A DNA stretch of 41,162 bases from contig CAVDAL010000022.1 in the NCBI GenBank assembly GCA_963606965.1, positions 1-41,162 on the forward strand, read 5' to 3'. The translations under genes were made by a program, and so were the position numbers. This stretch comes from CAVDAL01 sp963606965. Lineage in GTDB: Bacteria; Actinomycetota; Coriobacteriia; Coriobacteriales; QAMH01. Below the pieces are notes generated by a model. The model was not told the DNA's origin and made no database searches. It saw nothing but the letters and a program-made list of their open reading frames with translations. Every line of letters starts with the position of its first letter. The stretch's first letter is position 1. Shown here one piece after another: positions 35,181-41,162 of this stretch.

Positions 35181-35243
35181 AAAAAATTTGAAGCCGCAAA
35201 GGTTTTGACAGGGGTTTTGCGGCTTCATGTAAAGAGTATTGAA
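35181..35243 (-). ncRNA. Candidate small RNA consisting mainly of a terminator hairpin
   Basis: On the minus strand, ttgact (35273-35278), 17 nt and caaaat (35250-35255) could start a transcript near 35243 that ends at the terminator at 35183-35227. The product would be about 60 nt. There is no protein gene for this terminator to serve, because toxin-antitoxin and proB diverge here. The hypothesis rests on sequence pattern only. Confidence 0.25.
35183..35227 (-). terminator. Minus-strand Rho-independent terminator in the gap before proB
   Basis: tgaagccgcaaa (35189-35200) pairs perfectly over 12 bp with tttgcggcttca (35216-35227). Read on the minus strand the stem is followed by aaatttttt; on the plus strand there is no T-run. 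It therefore points to minus-strand transcription. Confidence 0.7.
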
Positions 35244-35316
35244 ACAGCTATTTTGCTTTTACTTTATGCAAGAGTCAAAAGAAGTAAAAAAGAAATGGGT
35301 ATATAAATCTTGCAAA

Positions 35317-35360
35317 GTAAAAAGCTTGCTATTTTTTACTCAGTGCAAACTTTAGCAAGC
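35317..35360 (-). terminator. Second hairpin with a minus-strand T-run
   Basis: gcttgcta (35324-35331) pairs with tagcaagc (35353-35360) with a 21-nt loop. On the minus strand the stem is followed by tttttac. The long loop makes it a weak terminator. The rest of the 447-nt gap 35058-35504 (35361-35504) is AT-rich leader sequence of proB, in which I see no T-box, no riboswitch and no credible gene. Confidence 0.4.
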
Positions 35361-35504
35361 ACCTGTGACAAAAATTTGCAAATAGCACAAAGCAGCATAT
35401 GCAAAGCACAACGCACATCTTGCAGATATCTTAAAATGAAGCCTGCGCACAAACGTGCAGTTGAAGTATACTGAATTCATTGAATTTAGAGATAAGGCAG
35501 GCGC

Positions 35505-36299
35505 ATGAAACAGCATCAAAGAATAGTTGTTAAAGTTGGAACATCAACAATTACGCATAAAGCAGGTCATATGAATTTGCGTACTATGGACAAGCTTGTA
35601 CGCATTCTTTCAGATTTGCATGCAATGGGGCATGAAGTTGTCCTTGTTTCTTCCGGCGCAATTGCTGTTGGTGCATCAAAGTTTGCTCTTAATAAGCGCC
35701 CAGATGAATTACGCATTAAGCAAGCGGCTGCTGCTGTTGGGCAATGCAGGCTACTTCATGCTTATGACAAATTTTTTGCAGAATATAATTGCAGAGTTGG
35801 TCAGATTCTTTTAACAAGCGATGATGTTGAAGACAAGGATCGCGCACAGCATTTGTCGAATACATTTTCCGCACTGCTTGAAATGGGAGTCATTCCTGTA
35901 GTCAATGAAAATGATTCTGTCTCTTCTGCAGAAATTGAAACTGGCTCGCAAAAAGTTTTAGGCGACAATGATACTCTTTCAGCAATTGTTGCAAAACTTT
36001 GTGGCGCAGACTTACTTATTATAATAAGCGACATCAATGGCTTATATACTGCTAATCCACATGAAGACAAAAGTGCGGTGCTAATCAACCAAGTAAAAGA
36101 GATTGGTCCAGAAATTGAAGAAATGGCTGGTGGAGCAGGTTCTTGGCGCGGGACTGGCGGCATGACAACAAAGCTTAACGCGGCGAGGATTGCCATGGAT
36201 GCAGGCTGCGATATGGTCATAACAAATGGCAGCGAGCTTGAAAATATTTATGCAATTGTTGAAGGTAAAGATATCGGCACTCGCTTTATAGCAAATTGA
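35505..36299 (+). CDS. proB: Glutamate 5-kinase
   Basis: First step of proline synthesis: phosphorylates glutamate to gamma-glutamyl phosphate. The 264 residues cover the amino-acid-kinase domain only: VVKVGTSTI near the start, VLVSSGAIAVG, NENDSVS (about 139) and G-T-G-G-M-T-T-K-L-N-A-A. The C-terminal PUA domain of the Escherichia coli enzyme is missing, as in some Gram-positive and actinobacterial enzymes. An aaggcagg site precedes the ATG. proA and proC follow directly, so the whole route from glutamate to proline is in one operon. Confidence 0.96.
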   Translation: MKQHQRIVVKVGTSTITHKAGHMNLRTMDKLVRILSDLHAMGHEVVLVSSGAIAVGASKFALNKRPDELRIKQAAAAVGQCRLLHAYDKFFAEYNCRVGQILLTSDDVEDKDRAQHLSNTFSALLEMGVIPVVNENDSVSSAEIETGSQKVLGDNDTLSAIVAKLCGADLLIIISDINGLYTANPHEDKSAVLINQVKEIGPEIEEMAGGAGSWRGTGGMTTKLNAARIAMDAGCDMVITNGSELENIYAIVEGKDIGTRFIAN

Positions 36300-36338
36300 T
36301 TTTAGATGATAAAAAGCGCAAGCGAAGGGCAGGAATTT

Positions 36339-37589
36339 ATGGCATATGAATTGATAGAGCAAGCAAAGCAAGCAAAGGCATCAACAGTATGCCTTGCAAC
36401 AGCTAGTACAAGCAAAAAGAATGAAGCGCTCGAAGCCATAGCAGATATTTTGATTGAACGCGGGCAAGAATGGCTTGATGCGAATGCTAAAGACTTCAAG
36501 CACGCCGAAGAGGCAAACATGAGCAAAGCGCTTTTAGACCGCTTGCTTTTAACAAGTGAGCGCATTGAAGATATTGCAAATGCTGTGCGTGAAATTATCG
36601 CCCTCCCTGACCCTATTGGTAAAGTAGACAAGATGGAAAAGCGTCCAAATGGGCTAATTATTGGCAGGCGTCGTGTCCCGCTTGGTGTGGTTGCAATTAT
36701 TTATGAAGCTCGCCCGAATGTAACAGTGGACGCTGCAGCACTTTGTTTGAAGTCTGGTAATGTTTGCATTTTGCGTGGTGGGAAGGAAGCATTTTCTTCA
36801 AACAAATGCGTTGTTGAATTGATTCAGGCAGCGCTTGAAAGTGTTGGTTTGCCAAAAGAATGTGTGAGCCTTGTTCAAGATACAAGCCATGAAATAGCAA
36901 ACGAGCTTATGCATTTAAATGATTATGTTGACGTGCTTATTCCTCGTGGCGGAGCAGGCCTTATCCGCACTGTTGCAAAGGAAGCTAGTGTTCCTGTCAT
37001 TCGCACTGGGGAAGGCATCTGCCATATTTATGTTGATGAAAATGCAGACTTGCAAATGGCTGCCAACATTTTGTTTAATGCTAAATGTTCGCGCCCATCA
37101 GTTTGTAATGCTGTTGAATGTGTTCTTGTCCACAATAAAATTGCAAGCGATTTTTGGCAGATTGCTTTGCCGCTTCTTCAAGAAAAGAATGTTGAAATTC
37201 GCGCTGATGAAGCGAGTTTGAAAGTTTTAGGCAATGCGGCAATTCCAGCAACAGAGCAGGACTGGGATACAGAATATGACGATTACATTTTGGCTGTGCG
37301 AAGTGTTAATAACATGGAAGAAGCTATTGAATTTATAAATGAGCATGGCACAGGTCATTCTGAATGCATTGTTACAAATGACTATTCCAAAGCGCAATGC
37401 TTTTTAGATGTTGTTGATGCAGCAGCTGTTTATGTTAATGCTTCGACGCGCTTTACAGACGGCGGCGAGTTTGGTCTTGGCGCAGAAATTGGCATTTCAA
37501 CTCAAAAAATGCATGCACGCGGCCCTATGGGCTTAGAGGAATTGACAAGTTCGAAATATGTTATTTATGGCAGCGGTCAAGTTAGATAA
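36339..37589 (+). CDS. proA: Gamma-glutamyl phosphate reductase
   Basis: Second step of proline synthesis: NADPH-dependent reduction of gamma-glutamyl phosphate to the semialdehyde. About 416 residues with the aldehyde-dehydrogenase fold: RRVPLGVVAIIYEARPN, LRGGKEAFSSN, the catalytic Cys in FNAKCSRPSVCNA, and EFGLGAEIGISTQKMHARGPMG at the end, which is split here only by name (E-F-G-L-G-A-E-I-G then K-M-H-A-R-G-P-M-G). An upstream in-frame ATG at 36306 has no ribosome site, while aaggg lies 9 nt before ATG 36339, so the shorter start is preferred. Confidence 0.95.
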   Translation: MAYELIEQAKQAKASTVCLATASTSKKNEALEAIADILIERGQEWLDANAKDFKHAEEANMSKALLDRLLLTSERIEDIANAVREIIALPDPIGKVDKMEKRPNGLIIGRRRVPLGVVAIIYEARPNVTVDAAALCLKSGNVCILRGGKEAFSSNKCVVELIQAALESVGLPKECVSLVQDTSHEIANELMHLNDYVDVLIPRGGAGLIRTVAKEASVPVIRTGEGICHIYVDENADLQMAANILFNAKCSRPSVCNAVECVLVHNKIASDFWQIALPLLQEKNVEIRADEASLKVLGNAAIPATEQDWDTEYDDYILAVRSVNNMEEAIEFINEHGTGHSECIVTNDYSKAQCFLDVVDAAAVYVNASTRFTDGGEFGLGAEIGISTQKMHARGPMGLEELTSSKYVIYGSGQVR

Positions 37590-37601
37590 AAAGGAGCAAT
37601 T

Positions 37602-38402
37602 ATGAGCATTTTTGGATTCATCGGCACAGGGAATATGGGCACTGCATTAGCCAGTGCTGCTGTTAGGGAAGTGCCTGGTGACAATATTTATCTTTCAAAT
37701 AGAACGCAAGACAAAGCAAAAGAGCTGGCAGGAAAATTAGGCGCTGTTTTTACAGAAAATGATGTAATTGCTGCAAAAGCTGACTTCATTATTCTTGGAG
37801 TTAAGCCACAAGGTTTGCAAGCTTTGTTTGATGAAATCGCTCCAATTTTGCAATCAAGAAAAAGCAATTTTGTTCTTGTGACAATGGCTGCAGGCACTGA
37901 AATTGCTCAAATTCAGCAGATGGCTGGTATTAATGTTCCTGTCATCAGGATTATGCCAAATATTTCAGTCAACGTTGGTAAAGGGGTTATTTTATTTTCT
38001 GCATCTGAAGAAGTCGCAGCAAATAGAATGCAGGAATTTATTGATGGGATGAGCGGTGCTGGCACTTTTTATGAACTGCCAGAAAGTCAAATTGATGCTG
38101 CTTCTGCTATTTCTGGTTGCGGACCTGCATTTATTGCAATGTTTATGGAAGCAATGGCAGACGGCGCTGTCGCATGTGGCTTGCCACGTGAACTTTCATA
38201 TAAGCTTGTTTCTGAAACATTATTAGGCACATCTTCATTGCAAATTGAAACTGACCTTTGTCCATCAGCATTTAAAGATATAGTTTGTTCTCCTGCTGGC
38301 ACAACCATTGAGGGGGTGCGCACCTTGGAAGAATATGGCTTTAGAGGTGCGGTAATGGATGCTGTTATTGCAGCTTTTGAAAAGAATGAAAGCTTTAAAT
38401 AA
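37602..38402 (+). CDS. proC: Pyrroline-5-carboxylate reductase
   Basis: Last step of proline synthesis: NAD(P)H reduction of pyrroline-5-carboxylate. The 266-residue protein opens with the dinucleotide-binding GFIGTGNMGTALA, has the VRIMPN-like segment I-R-I-M-P-N, and the C-terminal signature CSPAGTTIEGVRTLEEYGFRG split around Gly-Thr-Thr-Ile-Glu-Gly. An aaaggagc site lies in the 12-nt gap after proA. The next gene begins only a few nucleotides later. Confidence 0.96.
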   Translation: MSIFGFIGTGNMGTALASAAVREVPGDNIYLSNRTQDKAKELAGKLGAVFTENDVIAAKADFIILGVKPQGLQALFDEIAPILQSRKSNFVLVTMAAGTEIAQIQQMAGINVPVIRIMPNISVNVGKGVILFSASEEVAANRMQEFIDGMSGAGTFYELPESQIDAASAISGCGPAFIAMFMEAMADGAVACGLPRELSYKLVSETLLGTSSLQIETDLCPSAFKDIVCSPAGTTIEGVRTLEEYGFRGAVMDAVIAAFEKNESFK

Positions 38403-38406
38403 TTTT

Positions 38407-39123
38407 ATGAATAATTTTCAAAAACTTGCTAATAATTTTTTGAGCTGCCTTGTTGCTATTGCTTTTGTTGTAAGCGTGTTAAATCTTGCTGCATGTTCGT
38501 CAAGTAGTGAACAGGGCAGCCAAAGTATGCAACAAAGTGAAACAAGTGCGCAGGATAGCTCTTGTGCTTCGCAAGATGCGCAATCAGGCGAACAAGATAA
38601 CAGCAGCAGCAATGAAAGCTCAACAGGTGCAGATTCTTCGAAAGATGGCTTTGGCGCTGGTAAATCTTCTAGAGATAGCAAAGCTGCTAAGTCTTCAAAA
38701 AAATCTTCGCAGAAAAGCAAGGCAACAAAGCAAAAAAATGGCACTTCTAAAAATGGTAAGTCAGCTGCAAAGAAAAGCGCATCATCTTCAAAAAAGAGTA
38801 AAAGATCTTCAAATGCTGAAAGCTCAAAGATTAAGGTATCAATTAAAGTTGATGGAACTCAAGCAGGGAAGGGCATTCTAGCATCCGGCACAGTCAATTT
38901 GGAAAGCGGCGCGAGTGTATATGATGCCTTATGCAAAGTGGTGACTCCGCACGGCAGCTCAAATTATGTAACGGGCATCGGCGGCTTGAATGAAAAAGAA
39001 CATGGTCCAATGAGTGGGTGGATTTATACAGTTAATGGAGTGCAGGTGATGAAGTCTGCTGGCTCATGCAAGCTAAGCAATGGCGACAGCGTTGTCTGGA
39101 CATATGTGAATGTGACAAAGTAG
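38407..39123 (+). CDS. DUF4430 lipoprotein
   Basis: About 238 residues from ATG 38407; in-frame ATGs at 38386 and 38359 would overlap proC, and none has a good ribosome site. A signal peptide ends in the lipobox L-A-A-C (lipidated Cys about 30). A Ser/Lys/Gln-rich low-complexity spacer of roughly 110 residues follows, then a C-terminal DUF4430 domain (last 95 residues: VSIKVDGTQ, SVYDAL, MSGWIYTVNGV, G-D-S-V-V-W-T-Y). DUF4430 resembles the C-terminal beta domain of transcobalamin. It sits 7 nt before an ECF T component, so it probably captures the substrate of that transporter at the cell surface (inference); a corrinoid is the first guess. Confidence 0.85.
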   Translation: MNNFQKLANNFLSCLVAIAFVVSVLNLAACSSSSEQGSQSMQQSETSAQDSSCASQDAQSGEQDNSSSNESSTGADSSKDGFGAGKSSRDSKAAKSSKKSSQKSKATKQKNGTSKNGKSAAKKSASSSKKSKRSSNAESSKIKVSIKVDGTQAGKGILASGTVNLESGASVYDALCKVVTPHGSSNYVTGIGGLNEKEHGPMSGWIYTVNGVQVMKSAGSCKLSNGDSVVWTYVNVTK

Positions 39124-39130
39124 GCTTTGC

Positions 39131-40006
39131 GTGAATTCTGCTACATATAAAAGTATATTTTCTACATTTCACCCTGTGCTGATTTTTGCATATTTATTGA
39201 TATCAATAATTTCATGTTTTGCATTTATGCACCCAGTTTATATATTAATTTCTTTCATTTGTTTGAGTGCTATAAATATTATGTTAAAGGGCATTCAAGC
39301 TTTTGCATCAGCTTTGCGAATGTATGCAATTCTAATTGTTGTGATTGCTGCAATAAATGCTTTATTTGTAAGCACTGGTAATACTATAATTTTTTATATT
39401 GGAACTAAAACAATCACTTTTGAAGCTTGCATTTATGGCCTGTGCTCTGGGCTCATGCTGTGCAGCGCTTTGATATGTTTTTCAAATTGGAATGAGCTTT
39501 TGAGCAAAGAGAAGTTTTTATATTTATTTGCTTCAGTTGTGCCAACGATATCAATGCTTGTATCAATGATACTTTCCTTCGTGCCAAAATTTATTGCAAA
39601 AGGACGCATGATTTATGATTCGCAGCTTGCTTTTATTGGGTCGCAAAATATGAATGCGAAAACAAAGACAAAGCTTGCAATTCGTACAACTAATGTTTTA
39701 GCAGGATTAAGCTTGGAAGATTCAATTGAAACAGCCGCAGCAATGAAAGCAAAAGGATATAGCGCTTCAAAAAAACGCTCAAGCTATGAAAGATATGCAT
39801 GGAAGTTTGCAGATACATTGCTGACTTGCATGCTGTTTGTGCTTCTTGCTTTAAGCCTAATTTTTGTTATTCCGAACGTTACAAATTTCTCGTTTTATCC
39901 AAGCATTTCCAGCATTTCATTTTCCATCGGATATTTCTTTTACGCTTTGGTGCTTTTGCTGCCATTGCTTGTTGAAGGTGGTGTTGTTTTATGCCGCAAG
40001 CTTTAA
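39131..40006 (+). CDS. ECF transporter T component
   Basis: EcfT (CbiQ-like) membrane subunit that couples ATPases to a substrate-binding S component. The 291-residue protein has about six hydrophobic helices: three or four in the first 130 residues, then others around 130-152, 228-250 and 258-285. A cytoplasmic region holds the coupling motif A-M-K-A-K-G-Y (about 204-210), equivalent to the A-R-G motif that contacts the ATPase. The start is GTG 39131 with tagg upstream. It overlaps the next gene by 16 nt. The S component is not in the window, so the substrate is unknown. Confidence 0.87.
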   Translation: MNSATYKSIFSTFHPVLIFAYLLISIISCFAFMHPVYILISFICLSAINIMLKGIQAFASALRMYAILIVVIAAINALFVSTGNTIIFYIGTKTITFEACIYGLCSGLMLCSALICFSNWNELLSKEKFLYLFASVVPTISMLVSMILSFVPKFIAKGRMIYDSQLAFIGSQNMNAKTKTKLAIRTTNVLAGLSLEDSIETAAAMKAKGYSASKKRSSYERYAWKFADTLLTCMLFVLLALSLIFVIPNVTNFSFYPSISSISFSIGYFFYALVLLLPLLVEGGVVLCRKL

Positions 40007-41162
40007 ATATAGAAAAGCTTTCATTTACATATCCGTTAAGCAGCAGTACTTCTGACAAAGCGGACAAGGTATTTTCATTGCAAGATATTTCATTTTCTAT
40101 TGATGAAGGTTCGTTTACGCTGCTATGCGGAATGTCTGGAAGTGGGAAGTCAACTCTTCTGCGATTGATAAAGCCAGAGCTTGCACCATGTGGCAATTTT
40201 AGTGGCAAGATTGAAATCTTTGGCGCGCAAAACACTCAATTAACAGCCGTGCAAAGCGCGAAGAAAATTGGCTTTGTTATGCAAAATCCTCAAACTCAAA
40301 TCGTTATGGATACTGTCTGGCATGAGCTTGCATTCCCTTTGGAAAATTTAGGACTTAGCACAGAAGAAATCCGCCGCAAGGTTGCAGAGACTGCTCATTT
40401 TTTTGGGATTAGTAATTGGTTTAATAAAAAAACGTCTGAACTTTCAGGCGGGCAGCAGCAAGTTTTGAATTTAGCTTCAGCTTTAGCAGTGCAGCCAAGC
40501 TTGCTTTTGCTTGATGAGCCAATAGCACAACTTGACCCAATTGCTGCAAATAAGTTTATTCAACTTCTTTCAAAAATAAATAAAGAGCTTGGCATAACTA
40601 TTATTGTTGCAAGCCATTCTTTGCAAGATTTGATAGAAATTGCAGATAATATTTTATATCTTGAAGCTGGCGCGCTTACTTGTATTAAAAACACGCAAGA
40701 TTTTGCTTGCTGGTGTTTTGAAGAGCAACTGCCAATATGCGAAAGTTTGCCTCATGCAACACAAATTGTTGCTAGTTTGCAGGATTTTTGTAATAACAGT
40801 AAAGATTTTTCCTTGCCACTTTCTGTTAAAGAAGGCCGCGTCTTTTTGCAAAATATGTTGAATAATTGCGCTGTTGAAGAAACTTCAAGTACAGAAGCTG
40901 ATCAATCATCCAGTAAGAAGATTAAGCGCGAAAAAGAAAGTTTGGTTTCTGTTAAAAATATTTGGTATCGCTATAACAAAAATGATGACTTTGTTTTGCA
41001 GGGAGCTTCATTTGATTTGATGGAAGGGGAAGTGCATGCAATCTTAGGCAGCAATGGTTGTGGTAAGTCAACTCTTTTAAAAATGCTTGCGAAAGCTTAT
41101 AAGCCAGTGCGCGGAAAAGTTATTTCCAAGAAAGATATTCAAATATGCATGATGCCGCAAGA
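39991..41162 (+). CDS. Fused double-ATPase EcfA of ECF transporter (3' end outside window)
   Basis: The frame stays open from ATG 39991 to the right edge (390 codons). The first ATPase domain is complete: Walker A GMSGSGKST at 47, Q-loop Q-N-P-Q-T-Q at about 93-98, signature LSGGQQQ at 151, Walker B LLLLDEP ending at 177. After a Glu/Ser/Lys linker (about 290-315) a second ATPase begins, with aromatic N-I-W-Y-R-Y and Walker A GSNGCGKST at 353, then is cut by the window. The Q-loop Q-N-P-Q is typical of ECF ATPases, and a tandem A1-A2 in one chain replaces two separate subunits. The overlap with EcfT indicates coupled translation. Confidence 0.92.
   Translation, partial: MPQALNIEKLSFTYPLSSSTSDKADKVFSLQDISFSIDEGSFTLLCGMSGSGKSTLLRLIKPELAPCGNFSGKIEIFGAQNTQLTAVQSAKKIGFVMQNPQTQIVMDTVWHELAFPLENLGLSTEEIRRKVAETAHFFGISNWFNKKTSELSGGQQQVLNLASALAVQPSLLLLDEPIAQLDPIAANKFIQLLSKINKELGITIIVASHSLQDLIEIADNILYLEAGALTCIKNTQDFACWCFEEQLPICESLPHATQIVASLQDFCNNSKDFSLPLSVKEGRVFLQNMLNNCAVEETSSTEADQSSSKKIKREKESLVSVKNIWYRYNKNDDFVLQGASFDLMEGEVHAILGSNGCGKSTLLKMLAKAYKPVRGKVISKKDIQICMMPQ

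Noticed and set aside
35127..35228. Small minus-strand ORF starting inside the terminator hairpin
   Set aside because: No ribosome site, and it runs through the terminator and the toxin-antitoxin promoter.
35361..35504. T-box or other riboswitch before proB
   Set aside because: No T-box sequence, no specifier-loop arrangement and no plus-strand terminator; the hairpins in the gap face the minus strand.
38690..38745. Runs of seven A in the DUF4430 spacer as phase-variation tracts
   Set aside because: They are explained by Lys codons in a Lys/Ser-rich linker; seven bases is short, and the frame is intact.

Overview
The window looks like a chromosomal segment of a low-GC actinobacterium, most likely of class Coriobacteriia. 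That placement is inference from gene content and order: giant BspA-type leucine-rich-repeat (LRR) proteins, a CWB2 wall-binding region, hpt-ftsH-folE-folPK, and a SepIVA-like/DUF177/rpmF/plsX/rnc/smc/ftsY/ffh block typical of Gram-positive and actinobacterial genomes. No rRNA, tRNA, CRISPR array, insertion sequence or phage gene is visible. Nearly everything is on the + strand; the exception is an island at about 33.1-35.3 kb.

Region 1 (1-15045) is the accessory, surface part. The 3' end of an LRR protein gene enters from the left and ends at a strong terminator. A compact four-gene unit follows: a secreted LRR protein of about 2,800 residues with a CWB2 region, a 1,572-residue LRR protein with a C-terminal membrane anchor, a MotA/TolQ/ExbB-type proton channel subunit and a DUF2149 protein that resembles TolR/ExbD. 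Overlaps and tight spacing suggest one operon. It is the best candidate here for an undescribed system: an ion-motive-force machine dedicated to giant surface LRR proteins in a cell with no expected outer membrane.

Region 2 (15046-33063) is housekeeping. After a hairpin-rich gap come hpt, ftsH, folE and a folP-folK fusion (purine salvage, membrane proteolysis, folate synthesis), then a SepIVA/DivIVA-like coiled-coil gene, DUF177, pyruvate phosphate dikinase inserted between DUF177 and rpmF, then rpmF, plsX, rnc, smc, ftsY, ffh and a lone hypE. The last four genes are fused head to tail with 1-nt overlaps or gaps of 1-2 nt.

Region 3 (33064-35504) is a minus-strand island: a secreted CAP-domain protein with a Big_2-like domain and a basic tail, a PIN-toxin/Phd-antitoxin pair with a well-formed promoter and three GTAC operators exactly 22 bp apart, and a gene-free gap with two hairpins oriented as minus-strand terminators, one with a promoter that could make a small RNA of about 60 nt.

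Region 4 (35505-41162) is proB-proA-proC (proline synthesis from glutamate), then a DUF4430 lipoprotein, an ECF transporter T component and a fused double-ATPase EcfA that runs off the right end. The last three probably form a vitamin or corrinoid uptake system.
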